Shown in pieces: positions 1 through 8,029 of a stretch of DNA of 64,000 nucleotides (positions within the stretch are counted from its first letter, which is position 1; every line of letters starts with the position of its first letter). Both the position numbers and the translations under genes were made by a program. The notes under the pieces were generated by a model, which saw only the letters and a program-made list of their open reading frames with translations, searched no databases and was not told where the DNA came from. Source of the stretch: DAOVRD01 sp964521715 (lineage in GTDB: Bacteria; Planctomycetota; Brocadiia; SM23-32); the NCBI GenBank assembly GCA_964521715.1, contig CAZFSS010000004.1, forward strand, positions 124,001-188,000. Reading direction: 5' to 3'.

Positions 1-2079
1 CTGGTTGAGGAGTTTCAGCAGGTTGGCCACCCTCTGGTCGCCGGCCGGCTTGAGTTGGAACGCCTGGAGCACGTTCGTCTCCGCGAATATGCGGTGCAGC
101 AGCGCCTGGGGAGGGACCCTGTTCCGCGCGCGGCGCCACTCCGCCAGCCGGGCCAGTGCCTCCGCCACGGGACCCGAGGCAACGCTCGCGACCACGTAGC
201 TCCACGAGCCGCCGCGCTCCCTGTAGCGCAAAAGATCTTCGTCGCTCAGCCCAAAGTAGGAGCTGCGCAGCGCGCCGACGACGGCCGGCTCGTCCAGCGG
301 GTCCGCTATGGCCCGCAGCACGGCCAGGGTCTCCACGACCTGCTCCCGCTGGTAGAAGTGCTTGCCCCCGACGACGCGATAGGGAACGCCGTAGGCCTCC
401 AGGCCCTCCTCGTAGGCGCGCACGTCCGTCAGAGCGCGGAACAGGAACGCGAAGTCGCCGTAGCCGGGCCTGCCGCAGCCCGGCAGGTCCAGGCCTCCCT
501 CAACCGCGTCCCGGATGACGCGGCCCAGGTAGTGGGCCTCGAGCCGACGCGCGGCGGGGGCCTTGCGGTCCGACCCGGCCAACTTCGCAGGAGGGCAGAG
601 CGCCACGACCGGCGGCGTGGCGGGGTCGGCAGCCTTCGGCCCGGGCGCCAGCCGGACGGGGGCGGCCTGGTAGACGCCCTCCTGGTCGGGAGGCACGAAC
701 AGGTCGTCGAACACGCGGTTCAGCCAACCGAGCAGACGGGGCACGGAGCGGAAGTTGCACGATACCTGCTCGACCCGGTCCCGGCCGAACCTGGCGGCGC
801 CGAAAAGGCCCTTGAACCGCTCGTAGATCTGCACGTCCGCCCGGCGGAACCGATAGATGGACTGCTTGGGATCGCCCACGGCAAACAGCCGGCCGTCCGC
901 AAGGGCCACCTTCTCCATGGACGCGGCCTGGGCGCCGGACGGGTCCTCGCACAGGTAGGCGATCAGCTCTGCCTGGAGCGGATCAGTGTCCTGGAACTCG
1001 TCCACGAAGAAGGCGTCGAACCGTTGCTGGAAGTGGCGCCGTACGGCCGGATTGGCGCGCAGCATCCGCGCCGTGAGCACGAGCAGGTCCTGGAAGTCGA
1101 CGGCGGACCGGGCCAGCTTCGCCTCGCCATAGTGCCGGACGAAACCGCACAGCCAGTCGAAGACGTCCTTCGCCAGACAGGCGCCCAGGGAGAGGGCAGG
1201 TTCCATGAAGTCCGCCAGCATCCGCGCCACCTCGAGCCGGTCTTCCTCCCGGAAGCTGGTGACGGCCGTCTCCCACTCCACGCCAGCGAGGGCATACGCC
1301 TTGCGCCGCACGGCGGCAGCGGCAGAGGGGTCGAGGGCCGCGATGTCCGAGGCAAGGTCGCGGATGTCACGGGCGTTGACGTTCCCCTTGCCCCGCATGC
1401 GGTCTCTGAACAGCTCGGCGACGGGACCGGCCCGATCGCACAGGGCCCGGACCAGCTCCTCGCGGCTCTCGGACGGAACGGCCAACGCGAACTGCGGCGA
1501 GTCCGTCAGCTCGGGGGCACGCGCCAGCGCATCGGCAACCTGCTTCAGACCGGCCAGGCTGACGCCCGCCCGCAGGACCTCGACCAGGGGCTCGGGGGCA
1601 TCGGCGACCTGAAGGCCCATCCAGTCCCGCCAGGCGCGCTCGCGCAGGATCTCCGCCTCTGCCTCCTCCAGGACGGCGAACTCCGGGTCCACACCGGCCT
1701 CGGCCGACTTCTCCCGGAGGAGCCGCGCGCAGAAGGCGTGGATGGTGGAGATGTTGGCGCGGTCGAGCTCCTCGACGGCGGTTTGCAGCCTCTGCCCTTC
1801 CGGGCCGGCGGGGTCTGCGCAGGCAAGGTGGCAGGCCAGCGCCTCGCGGACGCGGCTTTCCAGCTCCCCCGCAGCCTTCTCCGTGAACGTTATGGCCACC
1901 GTGCCCGGCAGGCGCAGTGTCCCGTCCCGGATGCCCTGGAGGATGCGGTCGACGATCAGGGTGGTCTTGCCCGTGCCCGCCGCCGCTTCAACGAGCATGG
2001 ACTGGTCCGTGGAGGCGACGATGCGGGCGCGCGTGGCGGCATCTTGCGGTTCGCCCCCTTTGTTGCTGCGTGCCGTCAC
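1..2079 (-). CDS. UvrD/AddA-like DNA helicase (3' end beyond the window)
   Basis: Superfamily 1 helicase of the UvrD/RecB/AddA type; 693 codons are visible and no stop is reached. It begins at a GTG at 2079, the first start after an in-frame TAA that lies inside the upstream acetyltransferase gene. Visible motifs are a Walker A (AAAGTGKTTL, residues 32-41), motif Ia (ITFTEKAAGEL), the DExx box VDEFQDTDPLQ near residue 360, and the motif III region AVGDPKQSIYRFRRAD near residue 405. The family unwinds DNA in recombination repair; AddA and RecB also carry a C-terminal nuclease, which would lie outside the window. It is last in the visible galE operon, 44 bp after the acetyltransferase. AddA versus another UvrD-like branch cannot be decided without the C-terminus. 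Confidence 0.88.
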   Translation of the reverse strand, partial: MTARSNKGGEPQDAATRARIVASTDQSMLVEAAAGTGKTTLIVDRILQGIRDGTLRLPGTVAITFTEKAAGELESRVREALACHLACADPAGPEGQRLQTAVEELDRANISTIHAFCARLLREKSAEAGVDPEFAVLEEAEAEILRERAWRDWMGLQVADAPEPLVEVLRAGVSLAGLKQVADALARAPELTDSPQFALAVPSESREELVRALCDRAGPVAELFRDRMRGKGNVNARDIRDLASDIAALDPSAAAAVRRKAYALAGVEWETAVTSFREEDRLEVARMLADFMEPALSLGACLAKDVFDWLCGFVRHYGEAKLARSAVDFQDLLVLTARMLRANPAVRRHFQQRFDAFFVDEFQDTDPLQAELIAYLCEDPSGAQAASMEKVALADGRLFAVGDPKQSIYRFRRADVQIYERFKGLFGAARFGRDRVEQVSCNFRSVPRLLGWLNRVFDDLFVPPDQEGVYQAAPVRLAPGPKAADPATPPVVALCPPAKLAGSDRKAPAARRLEAHYLGRVIRDAVEGGLDLPGCGRPGYGDFAFLFRALTDVRAYEEGLEAYGVPYRVVGGKHFYQREQVVETLAVLRAIADPLDEPAVVGALRSSYFGLSDEDLLRYRERGGSWSYVVASVASGPVAEALARLAEWRRARNRVPPQALLHRIFAETNVLQAFQLKPAGDQRVANLLKLLNQ

Positions 2080-2123
2080 GGCAGCCTCTGTGCGCCCCTT
2101 CGCGTCTCGGAATGCCGCGTGGT

Positions 2124-2573
2124 CTACAAGTCCTTAATGAGCGCCACCTCGTCGCAGTTGGGGAACTTCGGGCAGTCGAGGCAATCGGCCCATATCTTGT
2201 GCGGGAGATCCTCCTTGGAGCGCTCGACAAAGCCGAACTTGCGGAACAGCTCCGGCACGTAGGTGAGGACGAAGACCCTCCTCATGCCGAGCTGCTGCGC
2301 TTCCTCCAGGCAGGTTTCGATCAGGCGCTTGCCGATGCCCCGGCCCTGCGCGCGTTCAGCGACGGCGAGGCTGCGGATCTCGCCGAGCCCGTCCCAACCG
2401 ATGTGGAGCGCAGCGCAGCCGACGACCTGGCCGCCTTCGCGGCAGACGAAGAAGTCGCGCACTGTCTCATAGACGTCATTGAGCGAGCGCGGCAGCATCA
2501 CTTGCCGGTCGGCGTAGTAGTTGACCAGCTCGCGAATGGCGGGCGGATCGCTGATTCGTGCCTTCTCGATCAT
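2124..2573 (-). CDS. GNAT N-acetyltransferase, short ArgA (N-acetylglutamate synthase)-like
   Basis: A 149-residue single-domain GNAT acetyltransferase. The acetyl-CoA loop is visible as the V-x-x-x-x-Q/R-G-x-G-x-G/A type segment AVAERAQGRGIGKRLI, with a downstream FVLTYVPELFRKFGF strand. The N-terminal MLPRSLNDVYE stretch and the cysteine-rich C-terminus (CLDCPKFPNC) resemble the short stand-alone N-acetylglutamate synthases (the Rv2747 type), so arginine biosynthesis is the likely role; this is inference. ATG 2573 was chosen because it lies 1 bp after the stop of the upstream gene, which suggests translational coupling; a TTG 21 bp further upstream is a weaker alternative. No other arg gene is in the window. 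Confidence 0.8.
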   Translation of the reverse strand: MIEKARISDPPAIRELVNYYADRQVMLPRSLNDVYETVRDFFVCREGGQVVGCAALHIGWDGLGEIRSLAVAERAQGRGIGKRLIETCLEEAQQLGMRRVFVLTYVPELFRKFGFVERSKEDLPHKIWADCLDCPKFPNCDEVALIKDL

Positions 2574-2574
2574 C

Positions 2575-4527
2575 TCAAGACCGTTGCAGTTCAACGTGGG
2601 CCAGCTTCACGAAGCCCCGCAGGGCGGCCTCCAGCGTCTGGATGCGGATGATGTTGCTGCCCGGCTGCTCTCGGAACGCACCGCGGCCGTCCTCCGGGTC
2701 GGGCAGGTAGTAGCTGTTCTCTTCCAGGTACTGAAGCCCCATGAGGAAGCCGGCGGCGCGCCGGGCCGCGGCCAGGCTCTCGGGCGTGCTCTCCATCATA
2801 CACGCCGACGCGAAAACAACAAGGTCGTCGGCCGTAGCGCCGGCCGTCGGGGGGAAGGCCGAGCCCGTGCCGCCGATCAGGTCCTCGGCCGGCGCCTTCT
2901 CGGGCCCGAGTTGCGCGTCACGTCGCCCGGCTGCTATGCGAGCTACGAGGGCGCGGCCCTCCCAGGCTTCGCGTTCGTCGGCCGGCAGGCATTCGCCGTA
3001 CGCCTCGAGCGCGGCGACCAGCCAGCGTGCGTCGCTCGAGCTGTAGGAGCCGACATGGGACTGGTCGCCCCGCTCCAGGGCCCCGATGGCCCGTTGCGCG
3101 CCTGCCAGGAAGCGCGCGACGTTTAGCTCCCGGTACGCCAGAGACAGGGCCAGCGCGGCCTTCGCGGGCAGGGCGACCTGCCCGGCGTGCTTGCTGGGAG
3201 TGCTGCGCGTGCCGCTTTCGCCGTCGTACTGGAGCTCGAAAAGGCCGTCCTCGCGCTGCATGAAGAGAAGGAACTCGGCAAGGGCGGCAATCCAGGGGTC
3301 CGGCTCCGTCAGGCCGCTGGCCCGGCGGTAGTAGCATAGCGCCTCCAGGACGTGCGCGGAGGCCTCCAGCTCCAGCACGTCCTTGCAGACCTCCTGCCGC
3401 TGGGTGAAGGCCATGTGCGGGTTGCGCGGATCGACGTCCGTGTAATGCATCAAGTAGGACAACGACTCGTAGCAGGCGTTGAGGTACTCCTCCCGCGGCC
3501 GCAGGTTGCAGAGCAACGCGAGGGCCCCGCAGGCCGCCGCCTGCTCCGGCACGCTGTCGCACCCTCCCTTCAGGTCGGCGGCAGGGTCCCAGTACGGAAC
3601 GAAGGTGCCGTCCTCCTCCTGGACGCCGACCAGGTACTGCGCCGCCAGCCGGCCCGACCTGAGCACCTTCGCCGGGGTGACCTCGCCGACGGACGTCAGG
3701 CCCCGCGGTATCGCCAGCACGTCCCGGCTGCCGTCCGCCGTGTTGACGAACGCAGACGCAGTCAACCGCCAGACACGCAGGTCGGGGTCGCGCCATCCGT
3801 CAGGGCCGCCGCCGACCGCCCGGCACACCGAGCGCAGCATGTCCAGATTTGTGCCGGCGCGGAAGTCCGCGATGTCGGCAGGCAGAAAGAACTCGCCTTT
3901 GCCGTCGGACTCCACCGCGAGGCCGGCCGGCGCCCCGAGGACCTGCTGCGCGAAGGCCTCCCTATCCTGCAGCCTGAGCAGGTCTGCACGCCGCACCACG
4001 TCTATCCGCACGCGCCCGGCCTTAGGCGGCTCCGTGGCCGCAGAGCGACCGCGCAGATCGAAGAACTGGCGCGCGGCGTCCTTCACGCTCTCGGCCAGGC
4101 TGGGCTGGCGGGCCTTCAGCCGCGCCGGCAGCTGGTCGCGGCAGTAGACGGTCACGAAGACCGGCGCCGCCACGGGCTCCAGGCATCCCGGCGGGGCCTG
4201 CGTCACGTCCGGCAACGGAGCGCCGGCGGCCAGGGCCTCCAGCGAGTCGTAGAACAGACCTACCAGGTACCGGCCGTCCAGCTCGGAAAGCACAGTCTCC
4301 CAGGACGCGCCCACGGACGGGAAGGCCCCGATTGGCTCCCCAGCTGCCGTGCTCGGACCCGCGGCGGCTTGCTGCGGCTCTGCCGAAGCCGCGGCGGCTG
4401 GCGGCGCGGCGGCCTGAGCCCGGCGCCGCCCGACCCTCAGCACCAGGAGCAGCAAGGCGGCCGCAAGCGCCGCTACCGCCAGCGCAGCGAACGCCTTCCG
4501 GATCGTCCAGCGGGTCGGCTCAGCCAT
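2575..4527 (-). CDS. Membrane-anchored protein with AMMECR1-like region and alpha/alpha-toroid repeats
   Basis: A 650-residue protein of unknown function. It has one N-terminal membrane segment (about residues 12-33) and an Ala/Pro-rich linker. Next is a region (about 100-280) that looks AMMECR1-like: FVTVYCRDQ, then SLAESVKDAARQFF, then FFLPADIADF and DGWRDPDLRVWR. The second half has helical repeats of the terpenoid-cyclase/alpha-alpha-toroid kind, such as YLVGVQEEDGTFVPYW and FLLFMQREDGLFELQYDG. The usual AMMECR1 LRGCIG motif is not seen. The ATG at 4527 follows a GGGTGGAAG ribosome site, 10 bp after the galE stop. Probably anchored in the inner membrane with the toroid on the far side. 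Both domain calls rest on pattern recognition only. Confidence 0.6.
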   Translation of the reverse strand: MAEPTRWTIRKAFAALAVAALAAALLLLVLRVGRRRAQAAAPPAAAASAEPQQAAAGPSTAAGEPIGAFPSVGASWETVLSELDGRYLVGLFYDSLEALAAGAPLPDVTQAPPGCLEPVAAPVFVTVYCRDQLPARLKARQPSLAESVKDAARQFFDLRGRSAATEPPKAGRVRIDVVRRADLLRLQDREAFAQQVLGAPAGLAVESDGKGEFFLPADIADFRAGTNLDMLRSVCRAVGGGPDGWRDPDLRVWRLTASAFVNTADGSRDVLAIPRGLTSVGEVTPAKVLRSGRLAAQYLVGVQEEDGTFVPYWDPAADLKGGCDSVPEQAAACGALALLCNLRPREEYLNACYESLSYLMHYTDVDPRNPHMAFTQRQEVCKDVLELEASAHVLEALCYYRRASGLTEPDPWIAALAEFLLFMQREDGLFELQYDGESGTRSTPSKHAGQVALPAKAALALSLAYRELNVARFLAGAQRAIGALERGDQSHVGSYSSSDARWLVAALEAYGECLPADEREAWEGRALVARIAAGRRDAQLGPEKAPAEDLIGGTGSAFPPTAGATADDLVVFASACMMESTPESLAAARRAAGFLMGLQYLEENSYYLPDPEDGRGAFREQPGSNIIRIQTLEAALRGFVKLAHVELQRS

Positions 4528-4537
4528 CTTCCACCCG

Positions 4538-5500
4538 TCAGCCCCCTGCAACGAAGAAGGTCGTGGACTCCGTGCTCCGGTACCACTCGACGGTGCGGCG
4601 CAGGCCTTCACCAAAAGAGACCTGCGGCTCGTAGCCGAGTTCGCCGCGCGCCCGTCGGATGTCCGCCTGGGAGTGTTTGACGTCGCCGGGCCGTTCCTCG
4701 CGGTACTCGACCCTGACCGCCCTGCCGGTGAGGCTCTGGAGCAGCTCGAGCAGCTCGTTCAGGGTGTGGCGCTCGCCGGTGCCGACGTTGTAGACGCGGC
4801 CTGCAACGCCCTCCGCCCGGACGGCGCACAGGTTGGCGTCCACCACGTTGTCCACGTACGTGAAGTCCCGAGACTGCTCGCCGTCCCCGAAGACCTGCAC
4901 CTTCCGTCCGGCCATGATGCCGTTGATGAAGATGGGAATGACGGCGGCATACTGGCTGTGGGGGTCCTGGCGCGGGCCGAACACGTTGAAGTAGCGCAGG
5001 GACACGGTTTCCAGTCCGTAGATTGCGGGGAAGACGCCGCAGTAATGCTCGCCAGCCAGCTTGCTGACGGCGTAGGGGCTCTTCGGCCTGGGCGTCATGC
5101 CCTCGTGCTTGGGCAGCGCCGGCACGTCGCCGTAGACCGAGCTGCTGGAGGCGTAGACGACGCGCTTCACGCCGGCGTCCCTCGCGGCGACCAGCACGCG
5201 AAGCGTCCCCTGGACGTTCGCCCGGTCGGTGGCGACGGGGTCGCCGACGGACCGCTGCACGCTCGCCAGGGCGGCCTGGTGCAGGACGTAGTCTGCGCCG
5301 GCGAACGCGCTGCGCAGCAGGTCGCCGTCGCACACGTTGCCCTCGAAGATGCCGATCCTCGTCGAGAACTCCGCCAGGCTCTCCCTGTGTCCCGTGGCGA
5401 AGTTGTCCACCACGCGCACTTCCTGGCCCTCGGCCACGAGTCGCGCGACGATGTTCGAGCCGATGAAACCGGCCCCGCCGGTCACCACGTATACAGCCAA
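4538..5500 (-). CDS. galE: NAD-dependent UDP-sugar 4-epimerase (GalE/WbpP type)
   Basis: Extended short-chain dehydrogenase/reductase of 320 residues that interconverts UDP-hexoses at C4. The NAD-binding GGAGFIGS motif is at residues 8-15 and the catalytic YxxxK is Y143-K147 (PYAVSK). The segment RYFNVFGPRQDP is typical of WbpP-like epimerases that also act on UDP-N-acetyl sugars, so the substrate may be UDP-GlcNAc rather than UDP-Glc. The start is a TTG at 5500, preceded by GGGAG; the Rossmann motif begins immediately after it, so no in-frame upstream start is needed. It is the first gene of the leftward operon, behind a leader that contains a palindromic repeat. Confidence 0.88.
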   Translation of the reverse strand: MAVYVVTGGAGFIGSNIVARLVAEGQEVRVVDNFATGHRESLAEFSTRIGIFEGNVCDGDLLRSAFAGADYVLHQAALASVQRSVGDPVATDRANVQGTLRVLVAARDAGVKRVVYASSSSVYGDVPALPKHEGMTPRPKSPYAVSKLAGEHYCGVFPAIYGLETVSLRYFNVFGPRQDPHSQYAAVIPIFINGIMAGRKVQVFGDGEQSRDFTYVDNVVDANLCAVRAEGVAGRVYNVGTGERHTLNELLELLQSLTGRAVRVEYREERPGDVKHSQADIRRARGELGYEPQVSFGEGLRRTVEWYRSTESTTFFVAGG

Positions 5501-5531
5501 TGTTTGACTCCCGCTGTATGGACGCCTTCGC

Positions 5532-5631
5532 CTTCTCCGCCCGCGCGCGCGTGAAGGCGGCCGCTCAAGACGTACGGGCACGGCGCGCCGTGCCCCTACT
5601 TCTCCGCTCGCGCGCGCGTGGAGGCAGCCGC
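5532..5631. repeat. Palindromic element flanked by 33-bp near-identical direct repeats
   Basis: Two 33-bp copies (5532-5564 and 5599-5631) differ at only 3 positions and bracket a 28-bp near-palindrome at 5572-5599 with the core GGGCACGGCGCGCCGTGCCC. The same 28-mer, differing at one base, recurs at 36864-36891. The element lies between the galE promoter and the galE start, so it should be transcribed into the galE leader and could fold into a hairpin. Confidence 0.8.
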
Positions 5632-5643
5632 CGCAGAGGACGG

Positions 5644-5672
5644 AGTCTATCGCACGGACCTGACGCTGGCAA
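5644..5672 (-). promoter_or_regulatory. Predicted promoter of galE operon
   Basis: TTGCCA, 17-bp spacer, TAGACT on the minus strand. It would give a leader of about 135 nt before the galE TTG start, containing the palindromic repeat. Confidence 0.5.
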
Positions 5673-5706
5673 CCAAAACCGCAGCCGCCGGATCGGCCGT
5701 GCAACC

Positions 5707-5735
5707 TTGACAAGCGGACCGGGAACGCCTAGATT
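5707..5735 (+). promoter_or_regulatory. Predicted promoter of the amidohydrolase/glycosidase cluster
   Basis: Consensus TTGACA, 17-bp spacer, TAGATT, about 80 bp upstream of the amidohydrolase start. It lies back to back with the galE promoter. Confidence 0.6.
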
Positions 5736-5821
5736 CCTGCCCATGCCCCGACCGCTGCCGCCGGCCCTGTCGGAAGGCGCCGACGCGGCGGTCTCAACAT
5801 CTGGCGCGGAGCGATACGGCG

Positions 5822-6718
5822 ATGGCGCAGCGGATCATCGACGACCACAATCACCCGAACTGGCAGGGAGTAGACACCGACGGCCTCGTCAGGAACATGG
5901 ACGAGCACGGCATCGAGAAGACGTGGCTGCTGTCCTGGGAAATCCCGCAAGTCGAGTATGACATGGAGCCGTACTACTACAAGTCGCTGGACCCCCGGGC
6001 CGCCGGCATGCCTCTGTGGATGATCGTCGAGGGCCTGAAGAAGTATCCGGACCGGTTCATCGGCGGCTGGGCGCCCGACCCGCGCGACCGGAGCGCCCGG
6101 GCGAAGCTCTACCAGGCCGTCCAGATGCACGGCATCCGGGTCTACGGCGAGCTGAAGTGCCGGATGCGATACGACGACCCCGACGCCATAGCGATGTTCC
6201 GCTACTGCGCCGAACTGGGGCTGCCGGCCTTGTTTCACCTCGAGTGCGCCGAGCACGTCCTCCGGACGGAATCGCAGGGCCCCGACTCGTGGCCCTTCTG
6301 GTACGGCGGCGACATATCGGTGGTGGACAACATGTGCCGGCTCTGTCCCGACACGCAGTTCCTCGGCCACGCGCCGGGCTTCTGGCGCGAGATCAGCGGG
6401 GACGCCGCCCAGGACCCGGAGCGTTACCCGACCGGCCCGGTCACGCCCGGCGGGCGGCTGCTCGGGCTGCTGCGTCAGTACAGCAACCTGAACTGCGACC
6501 TGTCGGCCGGCAGTGCCATGACGGCCCTGAACCGTGACCTCGACGTCAGCCGGGAGTTCTTCATCGAGTTCCAGGATCGCACGCTCCTCGGCCGGGACGA
6601 TTTCGGCCGGAAGCAGATGGACCTCCTGGAGAAGCTCGATCTCGACGAGGAGATCATGGAGAAGATCCTGCACGGCAACGCCGAGCGGCTCGTGGCCAAT
6701 GCGCGCAAGGGCGACTGA
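5822..6718 (+). CDS. Amidohydrolase-2-type metal-dependent hydrolase
   Basis: A 298-residue TIM-barrel hydrolase of the amidohydrolase (Amidohydro_2) superfamily. An HxH metal site is at H9-N-H11 on the first strand (IIDDHNHPN). Further candidate ligands are in LFHLECAEH and LGHAPGFW, and GRDDFGRKQ sits where the superfamily usually has its late aspartate. The substrate cannot be read; family members act on lactones, carboxylic acids and amides. It is the first gene of a four-gene plus-strand cluster (gaps of 26, 37 and 34 bp) with an aminotransferase, a glycosidase-like protein and a phosphohexomutase, which suggests sugar metabolism. No signal peptide, so probably cytoplasmic. Confidence 0.8.
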   Translation: MAQRIIDDHNHPNWQGVDTDGLVRNMDEHGIEKTWLLSWEIPQVEYDMEPYYYKSLDPRAAGMPLWMIVEGLKKYPDRFIGGWAPDPRDRSARAKLYQAVQMHGIRVYGELKCRMRYDDPDAIAMFRYCAELGLPALFHLECAEHVLRTESQGPDSWPFWYGGDISVVDNMCRLCPDTQFLGHAPGFWREISGDAAQDPERYPTGPVTPGGRLLGLLRQYSNLNCDLSAGSAMTALNRDLDVSREFFIEFQDRTLLGRDDFGRKQMDLLEKLDLDEEIMEKILHGNAERLVANARKGD

Positions 6719-6744
6719 AACGCACACACCGTGGGAGACACCTG

Positions 6745-7992
6745 ATGAGCAGCAAGAAGAAGCTGGCCGTTGACGGAGGCACGCCCGTCCGCGCCAAGCC
6801 GATGCCCCCCAGGGGGCTGATGACCGAGCAGGAGAAGAAGGCGGTCGTCAAGCTCTTCGACGAGGCGATCGCGGAGGGGACGGCGTTCGGCTATAACGGC
6901 CCTTACGAGCGCCAGTACGAGAAGGACTTCGTGAAGTTCATGGGCGGCGGGTTCGCCGACGGCGTCAACTCCGGCAGCAACGCCGTCTACTGCGCCCTGG
7001 GGGCGCTCCAGCTCGACGCCCTATCGGAGGTCATCTGCCCGGTCATCACGGACCCCGGCGGCGTCATGCCCGTGGCGCTGCTCGGGTGCGTTCCCGTCGT
7101 GGCCGACACCGACCCGAGGAGCTATAACACGTCCGCCGAGCAGATCGAGCCCCTCATCACGGACAGGACGCGCGCGATCATCGTGGCCCACATCGTCGGG
7201 GAGCCGGCCGACATGGATCCGATCATGAAGCTGGCCCGCAAGCACGGCCTCTACGTCATCGAGGACTGCGCCCAGTCCCACGGAGCGAAGTACAAGGGGC
7301 ACAAGGTCGGCACGATCGGCGACATGGCCTGCTTCTCCACGATGTTCGGCAAGCACTTCTCGACCGGCGGCCAGGGCGGCGTCGTCTACACCCGGAACGA
7401 GGACCTGCACTGGCGCGGGCGCCGGTTCGCCGACCGAGGCAAACCGTTCAACCTGGACGCCGCGGGCAACGTCGTGGCCGGGCTGAACTGCAACCTGAAC
7501 GAGCTGGCCGCCGCCATCGGCAGCGCGCAGCTCAAGAGGCTGCCGAAGATGGTCGAGAGACGGCACAAGGCCGGCGAGGCAATCAAGAAGGCGCTGAAGG
7601 ACAGCCCCGCCGTCTCGGTCGGCTGGCAGGTGCCCCGCACCGAGTGCAGCTACTGGTACCTGCGCGTCGCGCTGAAACTCGAGGCGCTTCGCGTGGACAT
7701 GGTCACTTTCCAGCAGGCCCTCGCGGCCGAAGGCATCTCGAACCTGCGCGGCTACCCGATCCTCCCGTGCAGCTTCCCCTGGTTCAGGAACAAGGCCGTC
7801 TTCGGCAAGAGCGGCTTCCCGTGGGACTGCTCCGACTACGCCGGCCCGCGCGAGCCGCAGTGCCGCTCTGAGAATGCAGTGAAGGTGCTGAACGAGAGCT
7901 TCTGCATCAACTTCCACGAGAAGTACGGCCCCCAGGAGGTCAGGGACATCGTGAGGGCCCTGAAGAAGGTCGAGGAGGCCTACCTGCGCTGA
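6745..7992 (+). CDS. DegT/DnrJ/EryC1/StrS-family PLP-dependent sugar aminotransferase
   Basis: A 415-residue fold-type I aminotransferase. The PLP-binding lysine is K203 in FGKHFSTGGQGG, preceded by VIEDCAQSHGAKYKG, the conserved aspartate and Q/H region of this family. These enzymes usually aminate nucleotide-linked keto sugars or act as sugar dehydratases. The ATG at 6745 follows GGGAG at a good distance, 26 bp after the amidohydrolase. Length is slightly above the usual 370-400. Its place beside a glycosidase-like gene and a phosphohexomutase fits catabolism or modification of an amino or keto sugar. The exact substrate is unknown. Confidence 0.88.
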   Translation: MSSKKKLAVDGGTPVRAKPMPPRGLMTEQEKKAVVKLFDEAIAEGTAFGYNGPYERQYEKDFVKFMGGGFADGVNSGSNAVYCALGALQLDALSEVICPVITDPGGVMPVALLGCVPVVADTDPRSYNTSAEQIEPLITDRTRAIIVAHIVGEPADMDPIMKLARKHGLYVIEDCAQSHGAKYKGHKVGTIGDMACFSTMFGKHFSTGGQGGVVYTRNEDLHWRGRRFADRGKPFNLDAAGNVVAGLNCNLNELAAAIGSAQLKRLPKMVERRHKAGEAIKKALKDSPAVSVGWQVPRTECSYWYLRVALKLEALRVDMVTFQQALAAEGISNLRGYPILPCSFPWFRNKAVFGKSGFPWDCSDYAGPREPQCRSENAVKVLNESFCINFHEKYGPQEVRDIVRALKKVEEAYLR

Positions 7993-8029
7993 GGGCCGGC
8001 GCGCCGCCCGGCCGGCGGGGAGACCGCAC

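Noticed and set aside
55..2262. Long plus-strand open frame of about 735 codons opposite the helicase
   Set aside because: The minus-strand frame carries Walker A, DEFQD and GDPKQS helicase motifs; the plus-strand translation is Arg/Gly/Pro-rich with no motif, a GC-driven mirror frame.
3352..4680. Plus-strand open frame of 442 codons opposite the toroid protein
   Set aside because: Overlaps completely a motif-bearing minus gene and part of galE; composition is typical of a shadow frame.
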